From Phallusia mammillata (lineage: Eukaryota; Chordata; Ascidiacea; Phlebobranchia; Ascidiidae), in assembly GCA_003260075.1 (NCBI GenBank), contig QLIY01000420.1, positions 62,001 to 126,000 of the forward strand: a stretch of 64,000 bases of DNA, written 5' to 3'. Both the position numbers and the translations under genes were made by a program. The first letter of the stretch is position 1. Each line of letters starts with the position of its first letter. Below the pieces are notes generated by a model. That model was not told the DNA's origin. It saw only the letters and a list, made by a program, of their open reading frames with translations, and did no database searches. Shown here piece by piece: positions 24,178-38,400 of the stretch.

Positions 24178-27088
24178 AGCTCATATCTGTTGCAAATATT
24201 GACTGTTTAACACGAATGCTTGCAGCATTGATAACATGTCGGGTACGTTAAAATAAGCTGGAATTTAAAAGTCTTGGAAAATTAATACTACTTATTTAAG
24301 GCACGTAGAAAAACATTTGTAGTTTTTATTTCGCGTCAAAAGTGGATCCATGTAAATTTTAAGTTGCGTCCTGTAGGAAAAGAAGTGCAAAAAATACTAA
24401 AAAGCAAATTACGGCGGCAGGCCAAGGTATAATATCACCTATTTTCACAGGACGCAAAATGGCAGTTTGTTACGCTTCGCAAACCACAATTTTGGCACGT
24501 CTCTGCTTAGGGCTTGTAATCTCTGTTGCCCTCGCGTGTCATTTTAATGTTATCTGGCCCGCTCCAAAAAAGCTTTGTGATCCCTGAGCAAATATATAGA
24601 AATTCTACATATAATTTAAGTTGTTTTTCTACATATAATTTAAGTTTTTAAAAGTTCTATTCTTATTTTTCCCTCCAAACAATTAATACAATCAAATAAT
24701 GGTTTTTATTTTAACAACTAATGTGAAATACAGAAGTTTGAGCTAAAACATTAGGAGAATACATATAAATACGCGTTTTTATTTCCATTATAAAATACAA
24801 AGGAAGTAACATCCTATGTAATTTCCTCATCCAATCGTGCTTTAAAATTGACAAAAAAGAACAATGGTAGGCTATAGGTTTGTGATCCTATACAGTTTTT
24901 TGGTTTTAATTTTATAGTTTCATGGTGTGTTGTCAAAAGTGGCGGCCCTAAAATGTCGCAATGTTTCGGTTAGTATCACTTATATAGAGGCAATAGAGAG
25001 AGTAGGCTTACGCTTGCAGCTGCTGGAAAATAATTAATCAAACTGCTTGTAAGAACGTCTTTAATAAAATAATACTCCTGCAAAGGTTATGATGAAGCGG
25101 ATAAAATCCAAAAGGATGCTTCAGCACAAGCTTTTACCAGTTCTGACCAGTAAGTGTTAAATATATTACAAATCGGTGTAGCTGCAGCGCGTTTTGGCTC
25201 TCATCCACCAATTGTGCCCGACACTTTTATGCGGTCCATAACGTTTCAACGTTGCGCAGCTTTTTCGGCTTGGTGATTGTTTTAGTGCAATTGTGTCGCT
25301 ATGTTGTCTTTCAACAAGCGAAATAAACTCAACTCAACTCATTTAGTAGGTATTAACTACCTTCTTAAGACAAAAAAAACACTACTTTGATAAAAGTAAA
25401 GGCAGAAGTAATAAGAATATGACGATTCGAAAAAAGTCCGGATAAAAAATATTTGTAATAGCACAGTGCATGATGTAATATTGATTAAATCATTAAAACA
25501 AGTTAAACTTCTGTCCTGAAGTGATACGGTTTAACGAATAACATGCTGGATTGTCAGGGAACTGTTTCTTGACGATCTTGAAATTTGCAGCTGTTGGGAA
25601 CAAATAAGTTTTAATAATCAATAAATGTATGTGAGTCCCGGTGATATAATTAGTACAGTTTAGTCTATTATTGTGTCAAAACATACACAAATATTTTAAT
25701 CTGTATTATTGCAGTGAGTCTTCTGTCTTCGAAACTAAAACTTACATTGGCTCGTGCATTCACGATTCCGCAATTTCTACGATGTTTTGTTTCGAAACAA
25801 AAAAAGTTACTCATATATATTTTTTGGGGGATGCTGTGATGTGCATGCAACCTTCGTTCATAACGTCTGCTGTAGAGATTCTTTTGCCCACATGGGATAA
25901 TGTAATAACAGGTTTGCTAATGTAACGCACGTAAAACAAACACATTTTGCAATTAAAATGTCTTATTATGTATGTTTTTTTCCCAAGTAAGCAAAAAAGC
26001 GTAAATTATTTAATGGAACTCAAAAACAATTGTATGTGTAACTAACTTTTTTGCACGTTATATATCACTTACGTTTTCGAAATCCCACAATCACAAGGAC
26101 TATGCTAATTATGACCAAAGATAGTGGCGAGTGTTGCCCCCCCCCCCAACTTTTTTGCACGTTATATATCACTTACGTTTTCGAAATCCCACAATTACAA
26201 GGACTATGCTAATTATGACCAAAAATAGTGGCAAGTGTTGTTGAGCATACGCTGATAATTATGTTGATTTGATCTGGTAAAGCAGAAAACAAATTTTATT
26301 AGACAAATTAAAACAAATTTTCTCACACAAATTGGTTTGCAAAGCCGAAAATAATATAAACAAGTCCCAAATAAACCGTTTTAGCCATGTACGTAAAATT
26401 GAGGCCAGAATTTGTTGTAGACATACATATGATCTATGCGTTTGTTGTTGCTGCAAGGGGCATTACATTGAGCTTTGTGTTTACTCGATTTTCTCACCAA
26501 AACCTAATGGTTTTATTTCATTGCAACAAATAAGAAAAATAATACTTTTGACATTTACCCAACCTAAGTAAAATGATAAACCTTTATCCCTGTGATAGCC
26601 TTCCCAACTAACATTGCTTGGTAAAATTTAGACAAAATAACTTAGTTTTAAAATAGGAGCAGAATTCATGACAATGGCGATCAAAATAAGGAACAAGTTC
26701 GGGATACGGACGGGTGTATACAATACATGAATACAATGTAATTTTTCGCTTACATTGTGTTTTTCCAGTGTTCTTCTTGGTCATTTTTGTGTTGATGGTA
26801 CTGACGAATGCGGTTTTGAACTGTGTCGCGGTTGTTGCTGCGAAAAGACAAAACAGATTACTTTCAACGGATAAAATAAAAGTTTTTATTTTTTTACAAG
26901 TATACCATCAGCTTTTGAACAGTGCAAATCTATTTTTCTCGAAAACAGCAAACACATAAAACACCTCTAAAACGGCAAAAAGAATAATTTTTTTAAAATG
27001 GTTGGGAATCACGCACTAAACTATAGAGTTGTATGTTGGGCCGGGATTTTCGTCTCAGTTGCTGGGGCTTAAGTTGGAGTAAACAGGC
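24178..27088. other. Intergenic, mostly unrecognised
   Basis: It holds an imperfect inverted repeat of about 94 bp at 24364-24457 (TTGCGTCCTGT at one end, ACAGGACGCAA at the other), probably a tiny MITE. It also holds allelic copies 26043-26136 and 26148-26241 around C11. A hydrophobic open stretch at about 26770-26890 (+) was considered but not called. Confidence 0.4.
26043..26241. repeat. Allelic tandem copies around a C run
   Basis: Near-identical copies flank C11 at 26137-26147. Confidence 0.8.
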
Positions 27089-27094
27089 TTTATT
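27089..27094 (-). terminator. Candidate poly(A) signal for the lectin gene
   Basis: TTTATT on +, about 200 bases past the lectin stop. Confidence 0.3.
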
Positions 27095-27289
27095 CAGGCT
27101 TGACTTCACATTTGGCTAACTGTGTGTCGCAATTTCTTTTTTTTTCTAAAAATTTCTAACTAACTTTTGGGTGTGATTCCGAGTTTATAAAAGTATAGTG
27201 TTTAATTCAAATGAATATTTTTTGGTGCTGGCTTGGTTCTAGACTCAATTTTCAACCCCCTTAAAACAATATTCTGAAACTAGGACAAA

Positions 27290-27941
27290 TCAGTTATCTT
27301 TCTTACTTGGAAGATCCTTTTCGCAAACATATCCTGTTGTGAAATCTGTACACAGCACGTCAAACCACCCATAGGGTATTCGATACCTAAAACCCATAAT
27401 AACGCAGTTTTCATTGCCGTTGTGGTTGTCAGGTTCTCCTTTGTTCCACATATCATCGGGAACTGAAACGTTACTTCCATCACTCCACTGAAACTTGTCC
27501 GTTTTATCGATTCTTTTTGCACCGATGTAAAATGATTCCAAGATTTCTGAGATACACAAAACGTATAAGCATGTTATGTTTGCCAATGGACTTAAAAAGA
27601 ACGTTTTGTTTCTCGGTGTCTAGTTCATTATCCTGACATAATGATTAGATCTTAATGACAACAAAATATTGTTACACAAAGTTAATCAAACAAGTACATA
27701 ATTAATTAGTTATGATACACTCACTAGTCAAGTTGAGAAAGGGCATGAGGAAATTATAGATTTCCGTGGTTTTGACATTAGCCAAGTTAGCTTGCAGCTT
27801 GGAACAACCAATTTCTGCTTGTGAATAGGAATTTACATGGGTCATCTCGACCAGATATTGAAATCCGTTAAAGCTGTGCCAGGTTCGGTTTTCAGCCGAA
27901 ACAGATAAAAACGACACAAGCAGCAAATATGATACCTTCAT
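27290..27941 (-). CDS. Small secreted C-type lectin-domain protein
   Basis: Two exons (27725-27941 and 27290-27546) join in phase to about 157 residues. The start MKVSYLLLVSFLSVSA is a clean signal peptide, which is why I chose it over an upstream in-frame Met. The rest is one C-type lectin domain with the four canonical cysteines (GCSKL, ENCV, DVLC, GYVCEKD). It has the WIGL-like strand as FYIGAKR and the loop WNKGEPDNHNGNENC. The usual sugar motif EPN or QPD reads EPD here, and the WND motif reads WFD, so calcium-dependent sugar binding is possible but its specificity is unclear. It probably acts outside the cell, as many invertebrate lectins do in mucosal or immune recognition (inferred). 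There is no membrane anchor. The nearest AATAAA on this strand is at 27089-27094. Confidence 0.8.
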
Positions 27942-29430
27942 GTTTTGTTGAACAATCAAACCACTAGCCTTTAAAGCAAACACAACAATATTCATTAACT
28001 TTCCGATGCCATTTAAAGTGCCGCTATACAATGGGCTTATTCAGTTCCTTTCTAAATTAGAAATTCTAATACACCATGGCTGAAATTTCATCTGTAGATT
28101 TTCCTTTCACGTGACTGCTTCAAAATACTCATTGCAGGTTCTACACCAGTATGTTTATTGTAAGTCAGGCACTAAAAATACAAAGCAACGAACGCTCGAC
28201 GTTACATAGCCTAAATTTATTTACAGCCCATTATAAGACTATTGAATTGGCTGGCATTTTGTATGGAGATTTTGTGCATGTAAGTAGAAACGAAACCACG
28301 CAAAGTAGATGAAAGTCCATGGGGTGAAACATAACAATGCCCACCTACCTTAAAGGTTTCGTTAATAACCATGGAAGACAAATGATCCGAAAACCAGGCG
28401 GTTTGGTAAGTTTCGGGAAATAAATAGCAAACAGCCTTTTTCTTGATTCGAAAACACTATGGGATTGGCATCAAAACACATTCCAGGTTGCTTGTTACGT
28501 CACAATGGCCATAATTTCATGTGCCAATATTTTTGTGTGCTATGGTGGAGTGATTATGAAAGGTGCACTCTTGAAGGTAAAGTAAAAGTTGGTTTATATG
28601 AAGTGATCTTTAAAGTTAACAAGTGAATTTTTACTTTTAATGGTGAGTCTTAAACAACTGGACTTGCAAGTCACAGAATTGGCTTAATTAGCTTGTATGG
28701 TTTGACAAAACGGTCCACAGTGCTTGAAATGGCCCTCAACTGTAATGTACTATAAGTATGAAATCTTTATTGGGGATTTGAACGCAGTTGAAAGACATGT
28801 AAGATTACACTTTGGAAAAATAAACAAAAAGGAAAAAAGGCAATTTGCACACTAGAAGTATAGAGTGTCCCCACTCAAATTAAACTGATGTTTTTTATTT
28901 TTTGCAAATTGTACGGTGAAACAGACATCGACATGTCATAAACGCAATTTATATGAAGCGTAACCTCGACATAAGAGGTTTATTGCAACATAAAGCGCAC
29001 AAATGTACACTGATTCATTAAAGTCAAAATGCAACAATTTTAATATAAATTGAAGGATTGGAAAACGTGGCAGAAGCAACTTATTCTACAGGCAGCACTT
29101 TTTTCTACCGATCAGTGATGCAAGGTAATTAGGCTGGCATCTTTCTGAAGTCATGAAACAAAGTGTTTTTTATATAAAAAAAACTAATACTACGTGCACT
29201 GGTAAGATAATGCGTTTTTCATGTTTGAGAAACAAAATTTAAAACGAATTTATAATTTAACCAAAGAATAGTGAAAAACATCGCATATTTCCTGTTTTAT
29301 GACCGTCTTTGTGGTGCGTAAAATTTAAACTGTTATGTACTTATTGCACACATTCTATTCAAGAGATCTGATCAGAGAGCACAAAACACCTTGTATGACT
29401 CGAGTTCCTTGCATCGTTACAAAAAATATT
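27942..29430. other. Intergenic, nothing recognised
   Basis: AT-rich sequence between the lectin start and the GPAT 3' end. I saw no exon, inverted-repeat element or C/G scar here, apart from one TAGCCTA motif at 28207-28213. Confidence 0.35.
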
Positions 29431-29436
29431 TTTATT
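29431..29436 (-). terminator. Candidate poly(A) signal for the GPAT gene
   Basis: TTTATT on +, about 275 bases past the GPAT stop at 29710. Confidence 0.35.
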
Positions 29437-29709
29437 CTACGTCACATTTTCACTTTAGGGGATAGATTTTGATCAGGTTTAAGATTGTATTAATGCGTTT
29501 TTTTTTAGTTATTTATCGATATATTTTGCAGAAAACAAACAAACATTTTTTTCCAGGTTGGAAATGATGTTAAAAGTTGTAAAGAAAGAGGGCAGAAAAA
29601 CGAATCAACGCAAAAATCCGCTCTTGACTTTCAATCCGCCAGTGCATTTTAAATCAACAAACTACTCAGTTTGTTGCAAACATCAATAAACTATAAGCAC
29701 AAAAATTCC

Positions 29710-32265
29710 TTATGCTGGAATTTCGCCATTATGCCTTAACCTCAGACCTTCCGTTTCTTCGCTTTGCCCTAAAACCTCTTCAACCTTATCATCGAGGCTT
29801 ATTTGTCCGTCTTGGGTTTCAGCGTCGCCCTCATCGGACGACTGCGAGTCGGATGAGAGCTCAGTTTGCTCAATTTCGATCTCTTCTGTTGTTGAGAGGT
29901 TGAACCGTACGCGTTTAACACACTGGTGATCTTGGCCGAGTTCATCACATTCGCCGTACAATTCACCCAGCTCTTTCTGTTTCTCGCGTAAGTACGATTC
30001 CTTTACTCTCATCCGTTTTAATTGTCCGTCCCTGAGAAATAGATTAAGTATTGGTGAAATCTATCAACGATAATTACTTTTTACAACTAAATATGACTAA
30101 TTTTGTACATGTAAAATGCATGACCTGGGTTGCTTTGAGTACTTATATGGTTTATATTTTATGCATACGTTTTGTTTACCTATTTTGTTTGAATAAGACA
30201 AATTATAAGAAGTCAGATATGACTTCAATTTTGCCGTTTATATCGGGTAATTGGAACCGATATAAATATATGCTCTTGCTATTGGTTAATACGTAAACAT
30301 ATTCAATACCGTCGACGCCGGGTCACTGTACCCGTTGCAAAGGACTAGTCGGTGTCAAGTCAGTAGGCGCTATAACGACGGTGGTGCATTTGAGGCATAA
30401 TTAGCGATAAGCACATGACGCATGTTTGTTACGCGTTAGTGATCTGATTACGGTTTGCAACGTCTTGTCAGCATTTGATTGTTTTTCGACTTTGACAAAA
30501 AATGTAATCAAGGCTTACGGCGTTCGGCAGCAATTAAGCATGTCTTTTAACTTTGCAAAAAACAGTACATTAATGCCAACAACGTGAGACGTTTGGGTCA
30601 TTTCTTGACCCCAGGTAAACGAAAAACGTAGTGAGTAAACGCTGCAAAATGCAACCTTTGTACTGCAGAAGCGCAGATAGTTTAATATGGATTTGAAAAT
30701 TACCTACCAAATGTCCCAACTTTGTTTGCTAGGGCGGGTGTCCAAAAAACACGGATTTATCAAGTAGCAGACTTACACCAGGTAATTCAAGATGAACGTT
30801 TGTCAGTGTAACATACAAGAAACCATTTTGTCCTGTTTTGTTTCGTAATGAATATAACTACAAGTTGGTTTAGTCCAGGGGTCACCAAACTTTTTTCACT
30901 GAAGGCCGGATAAATGTAATAATGATTCGCGTGGGCCGCATAGTTTACATGCCCTAGCGCCGTCTTTTCAAACTTAGCCAGCGAGACGATTTTTATCGGG
31001 CGCCAAGATATAGTCTTTGTACAATCCCATTTAAAATCTGGTGATGCGACTGTAAATATTGTGCAGTCTCATCTTATGAGCAATGCTTGTATATCGTCAA
31101 GTGCTACTAACAAAAAGGCCAGTGTTTGCGCACAATTAACACTTGTAGTCTTATTTGTGACGTAACAAATTGGCTTTGGGTCAATCCTGGGCGTTGTAAT
31201 CCTATATGAAACCATGTAATACTAATTCTACATATCGTGACAGGAAAACTTTCGTAAGGAGTAGATTAATTTTTGAATGTTACAATAAGTTATTGATACG
31301 ATTAGGCAAACCAAAAAATGTGGTCGCGGGTCGGATAAAATGACTTCGAGGGCGGGTTCCGGCCCGCGGGCCTTGGTGACCCCTGGTTTAGTAAAACGTT
31401 TAGTAATTCTGAAACCCTTCAAAATACAATCTTTGGCCCCAACTTACCATACACAATCGACAAGGCCACCTTTCCTTGCAATTACAGCTTTAACTCGCTC
31501 TGCAAACTGAACGGCTGTTTCCTCCGGTTCGCGCTTCATCGCCGGTAAATACCAAACATCAGCCACGATCGCCCAACTGGTCATAACAACCAGTAAGTAT
31601 TGCAACATGCTGTGTTTTGAACTGTTCCAGAAAGCGTCTCCGAACCATGGGTTGTACTGGAAAAATAAATAACATACAAATTCATCACATTACGACAGGT
31701 CTATTAAAGGCGTCACACTGAATCAAGTAGGCATTTCAACATGACAAGGCATAATAGACATATTTAGCCTGCGGTGGGAATTTAAACTCACGATAGGGGC
31801 CTATCTGGGGCTCGCAAACTACCCAACCGAGCTACAAAGGCTGTGTGGTAAGCCCGACAATAGGCGAATCACAAGCACCGTTGCCTAAACTTAAGCACCG
31901 TTCATTATAGCATAGTAAATTCAATGGTTCAGGCCGCTAAACTATCAATAGGTTGTTGCATTTTGAGTTAAAAAATGTTAGTCTAAGTGTGGTATTTAAT
32001 AGTTCTTACAAACTTTTTTGTCAATACAGAATTAATGCTGTTTTATTAATAAAGCTTATGAAGTCATTTTACTATTCCTTTATGTATAAGTTTTGACCAT
32101 AAAAACCAGTCATTGCTTATATTTTTGGAGAAATAAGGTAGTTGTTTTAGGGCAGTTATAGGGCGATTCCCTGACATGCAACAAATTTAATTCCATGAAA
32201 GAATACACATGTTTGGGCAGTACGTGTTATAGCGGGATTTGAATAAGAGGTGTAAAATTAAATCT

Positions 32266-32307
<42 letters not shown>

Positions 32308-35300
32308 GGGCCGGGTTCGGGCTCAGATTTCGGGCCCGCTTGCAACTCTGGGCAGGACATAATTTTTGACACGTGTTTTATAATTTTAAAGAGTAGCCTG
32401 TATCTGACCCATAAGCCATACTTTAGAAGGAAACCCCTGACATAAACTGTTCGGTTCGACTGTGCAGATTAACACCTTTAGCTCGATAGGCTACTATATT
32501 CAAGCCAAATACACTATACCCTCAATACCTCTCGAAAATGCCAAAGTGCAAACAAGTACCTTGATAGCGACGGGATATATCGTCGTTGGCATTTCGAAGG
32601 AGCCCTTTTTGAACATCATCACAGACGTATTGTTGATGCAAGTTCCTTCGGGAAAGAGCAATACCGGGAAGTTGTTTAAGTCGCTAACGTGCTCCATAAT
32701 TCGCTTGGAAACAAACTGGCGATCTCGCACCTCTGAGCGTTCAAACCAGACGTGCTTGGTTGCCCTGGACATAATGCGCATAATTCCACCTGCAATTTGT
32801 AAAAAAACGTTAGTTTGGGCAAGTTGAAAAAGTTGAACACTGAAATAATTGTGTGATTTTAGGCAAAGTCGAAGTAAGTAATGTTAATACAGTAAACCCC
32901 GGTTAAACCGTATTCGGTTAATCCCGATCTTCGCATAATTCGGATCCCCCCCCCCACACTGAAATAATTGTGTGATTTTAGGCAAAGTCGAAGTAAGTAA
33001 TGTCAATACAGTAAACCCCGGTTAAACCGTAATTGGTTAATCCCGATCTTCGCCTGATTCGGACAAAACTTGAGGTACAAATAACTTGTAATAACGTAAG
33101 GCTTTAACTAATAGACATCGGTTAATCCGGATCTTCGCCTAATCCGGACAATTGTTGCGGTCGAAACGGGTCCGGATTAACCGAAGTTTACTGTACACAA
33201 ATACAAACTGCTAGGTCATGGGTTTGGGGGCTGTGGTCTAGCAAACAGTTTGGCGGGAATACCATTTATTCTTGGTCAAATTGTTTTTTTAATGAGAGAT
33301 GCACCGAAGTGTCGGTTGGCCGAAACATATCAGCCGAATATGCCGTTTTGTGGGTGTTTATTCGGTCCAATCTATAGTTTGAAAAATCAAATGCCTATAA
33401 ACGTTTAATATGGGCAATTTGAAACATCATAAATTCGCTAATTGTTGGAACATGGGTCATGTTGTGTTGTTGGAACATAACCCTGCCTAAACAACGCAAG
33501 GTTGTGTTAAAAACATCTTTCAGAATGTTTTTTTAGCTTCGGCCTGATTCGACCCAACATTCGGTTTTGGCCCAAACCTTCTTAGGCGAGTTTGTCCATC
33601 ACTAGTTTTAACGGTGAGACGGTAAGATAAACAGTCATTGTAATGCGTAAATTCAATATTTGTCGTGTTTGTTAAGATTTGGAACAAACAGAAGCTGATT
33701 TGGAACAAGGATCTTCCAAAAATTAATTGTTCTGTCAAATGTTTTAAAGTTTCGAAATCAATTTAAACACAAATAAAACAACATAAAAATGGGTTATGGA
33801 AAATGCACTATAAGCAGGTGAAAATGCCAGAAAACAAACATAATAAGGACAAAAGGGAGTATACACACATACAATACACGCTGCTTTATAGACATGATAT
33901 TAACAACCACTTTCACTGTAATAATCGTTTAGTTGTAAACTCAATGTGACGTACATCGTGAAAATCATTACCTCATTCAGCGTTTGAAACAATAAATCGC
34001 GGTTTAATAACTGGCAGACGAATTGGACTTTACACAGCTTGTAAACCAATCAACTGTCAACAGCTGGAACAGGCGGGGCTTAACGAATTGTACCAGTTCT
34101 ACAGGTCATAAATTATGTCAATTTTGTCTTCTCTGTACCTATGCTTACAGTCTTATATCCGCCAGTGGCAATCCCCCCCCCCTAACGAATTGTACCAGTT
34201 CTACAGGTCATAAATTATGTCAATTTTGTCATCTCTGTGCCTATGCTTACAGTCTTATATCCGCCAGTGGCAATAGGTACAGTTTTTGAAAAGGCAGTTT
34301 TCACATTGTAATTTTCATGTTTTCTTGAAAAAATGTGGGTTTATGTTATGGACAGACCTATAAACTTTAAACTGGTTTTCATGAAAAATTACATGCAAAA
34401 ATGGGTCAATTTTAAAGGGGCCAAACAATTGTTGCAACCACAAAACTTTCGATAGATATATTAATCTTGTCACACACATATTGAAGGAGTTTGTTTTTAT
34501 CATGTAGAACTTATATGTTTAACACATCATTATTTGAAGCAAACATTTATCAATTGTTAAAGAACAACAAAGGAACTGAACATGCATGTACCAAGACAAT
34601 TTTTTTTTGCACAAAACCTGGAAGATTTGGAATTTATTACGGTTACCAAACACATGTTGCCCCCCCCCCAAGAACAACAAAGGAACTGAACATGCATGTA
34701 CCAAGACAATTTTTTTTACACAAAACCTGGAAGATTTGGAATTTATTATGGTTACCAAACACATGTTATTTGAACCAATAGAGAGTCCAAATAGGTCTAA
34801 TGAGTTTTTTACCATTGCTAAACTCAGAGAGGGACCGACTTTTTAGATTACTGGTAGTGACAACTAACCTAGAAAACCTCCATGTATCTGGCCCAATACA
34901 GCATAGGGTCGATCTTGCATAAGAACAGCTGCATCCAGGGTTGTGGTATGGTTGGCCACACAGATACCACCCGGCCCCCCCCCCGCATATCCCAAACTGT
35001 AGCCTATTATAGGTTAGGGAAATATTTTTGGTTAATTCTGTGTTTTAAAAAATTTGGGTTGATTTTTATCAGAATTTTCTGTAATCCAAATACCCCCCCC
35101 CCGCATATCCCAAACTGTAGCCTATTATAGGTTAGGGAAATATTTTTGGTCAATTCTGTGTTTTAGTCTATGCAAATTTTAAAAAAAATTGAGTTGATTT
35201 TTATCAGAATTTTCTGTAATCCAAATAATGAAATATGCACACTGACCTGTCATGATAAGTGACCACAGCTGACAAAGCACGGCAAATGATTCGAAATCCA

Positions 35301-35392
35301 ACAACGTTTACATAATACCCCATTCTTCTTTTGAAGCTAAATAAATAAATAAAATACATGGTAGGCACCAATAAAATTACACAAGTGGCATA

Positions 35393-35474
<82 letters not shown>

Positions 35475-38400
35475 AAAAATATAACAGTACAGTAAATAAA
35501 CAGTAAAAACAAATCATAACGGTAACACTCCTTATGAATGTGTGAAGAAATACAACTGATTAGTCTTTCCTTAAGTTGTGTCACCTGTTATAGTAAGAAT
35601 ATCATTTGCACTGCAATATTTCTTTAAAACTGTCTGCAAGTATTGCTTTTATTTACAAATAGATTGAAGTATAGACACGTTTCTAAGGCCAGACAACATT
35701 TTCATTGTTAGAACGTTTATGACTCTAAACAAGCCAATCTTAACTCCGTGTTTGTGCACTAACAATTTGTTAGTCTAGAAAAAAAACATGACTGTCACCA
35801 AAATGCCATTGCACTGAACCATTTAGATAAAAATACAGTATATATATATGTGCACCATAAAATTTTATATTGCATGAGGTGTCGAACAAAAATGAATATT
35901 CAGCACCAAAAGAGATTTTTCTGAATCAAAAAAACTTAGTGTCTGCGAATTTAACATAGATCTTTATGACTTCAAAACATCTTGTAATATACCAGCTATA
36001 CAAGTGTGACAAAATATTATGTTGCGTGCTAATGTACATTTGCTAATATGTGTTTTTGCAAAACTTGGGGTATATGAGCAAAAGTTTTGTAACAAACCTG
36101 GAGTCAGAAAGTGCTGCAAGAGGAAGCATGGTGCATAGAATCCATGATAAGGCAAATACTGTGATCACAAGTCTATGACAATAAAAATCCATGGTCAAGA
36201 AAAAAATATTTGGATGAAGATTTAGCTAGGGGTAATTTTGTTGGGCTGATTTGGAACATAGGCCATCAACAAACTGTATATTATAGCCTTTAAAAAATGG
36301 CAAAGCCCTTTTTTCTAACACTTTCCTAAAAAGACTTGGTAAATATTAACAATGCTACAGGTGCAAAGGTCACTTAGAAGGAGATCATGTTGTATCAGAA
36401 TAAGATTGGATCAAGTAGTACAAAGTTCACACAAGCTTTTTTCTCATAGCTTATGACCACATGGGTAGCAAAGCTACTGACAGCCAATTCGAGTGTTTTT
36501 ACCTGGTCTACACGCAATGAAATAAATGACAATTTAACACTTTACACAAAGGAAATGTTTTTCCTACACATTGAATTTATTTATTTAATAAAATTTATTA
36601 AACAAAAGCCTACTCCCCCCCCCCCCACATGGGTAGCAAAGCTACTGACAGCCAATTCGAGTGTTTTTACCTAGTCTACACGCAATGAAATAAATGACAA
36701 TTAAACACTTTACACAAAGGAAATGTTTTTCCTACAAATTGAATTTATTCATTTAATAAAATTTATTAAACAAAAGCCTACAGGGTAATAAATTCACTAC
36801 ACCATTTCATAAGACAACATTAATAATTTACGTAACGTTTGTTATCAAATTATTATTCACAAGGTAAACGTGGAATCAGCCCTTTTTTTATTACTGTACT
36901 GGAAATTTGTAATGCTAAACAAATGCTAGACTCTAAATTTTAGCTTAATTGGTTTCATCCAATTCCAGAAAATATTAACATAGATTCTTAGTATATTTCT
37001 AAAACTGCATTTCCAGATTTCAACCATAATTATGATTTAACACAATCTGGTTTTAACTTACCTGAGGGGAAACAAAATGCAGTAGCGAAGAAGAACACCA
37101 ACTAACCACAAAATGGAAAGACGAACACTATAAAAAAAACAAAATAGTTAAAACTAAGAGCAACAAAGAGTATAAAACTCATTTTAAAGAGCATATAAAA
37201 TACTTTTTTTAATGTTATATAAGAGCAATAATGTTAAACTGTTGTGTAAAAAGGTTACAGAAATATAACACAGAGATAGATGTACAGCTTAACAGGGGTT
37301 AATAAGCTTGACCTAATTGGAAAGTCAATTACAATTGGACCTAGTGCTGATAGGTCAGTAGGGCAGAAACAATAGTGAATTATTGGTTCCACCAAATATG
37401 TGCTAATTAAACTTTTGATTGTAACTTGTAGAGAATGATGGCTGGGCTTCCTGAATGAAATTTTCACCTCAATTTGATACTGTTGGGAATATTTTATTTT
37501 AAACCACAATTAAAACAGGTTGATAGGGCTGGTAGGTAATCTTAACAGTTTGCACCCATTTTTAAACAGATAATAAGATGTAAATTACATATAGCTCTGT
37601 CAGTGACTTTGTGTAGGCATTTCATGCACTTATTTAAAATTAGTGTAATAAATAAAGTATGCACATATTACATATCTCTGAAACAAGGATTAATTTTTAT
37701 CTATTGCTTTATTTGCGCATTGCACCTTACTGTATAAAGCTAAAAAGCGCCAATTGCTCAGACTATATGATAACCATTAGTTTGTGATCTGCTGACAAAT
37801 GCTAAAAATAGGCCACATAAAAATACACAGTTGCATGCTTAGGGGCAGCTCTTCAACCTGGGACAGATTAGGTCTGAACAAAGTTCAAAGGTCAAGTGGA
37901 ACAAAGTCCAGCATGCGTATCCTATACTCTATCACCAGACAACAAACGTGCAACACAAAACAATACAGAACACAAATAGCCAATAGGACGACCATCACCA
38001 ACCACAGGGGAAAGTGCAAAATTTAATGCAAAATTACCAAATGTCTGCACTTTTTGTAGGAAGACAGGTGGGTTTCCTGGTGAGAGACAGGTGAATGAAA
38101 AGGAAGTGAAAGTATTAGAAAATGCTTAAAATACTTTTTGTAGTGTTTAGTGCAGAAAAATGCCACTTCTGTTTTTTTTATGTAACACTGGTACTTATCA
38201 GTGGTTAAAAAACAATCCAATTTTTTCTTTAATCCTACTAAATATTTATTTTAAGGTATACTTGTTCTACATCAGTTTTCCTCTTTCATGGTGTACCCTA
38301 AAAACCACAAGCAATTTTAAATTCAGCAAAAATGTAGGCTTTGCCTAAACAGAAGGTGTCGTGTATGAGCTGTCAAAACATCGATTATTTATTTTAAAAC

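Noticed and set aside
26090..26280. Hydrophobic stretch on - (LPLFLVIISIVLVIVGF) before a GTAAGT donor
   Set aside because: The in-frame sequence hits a stop before the plausible acceptor, and the lectin gene upstream already ends with its own stop.
26714..26959. Hydrophobic ORF on + with FFLVIFVLMVLTNAVLN
   Set aside because: It could be a transmembrane exon after TTTTTCCAG, but there is no connecting exon, recognisable family or clean donor. An AATAAA-like sequence interrupts it.
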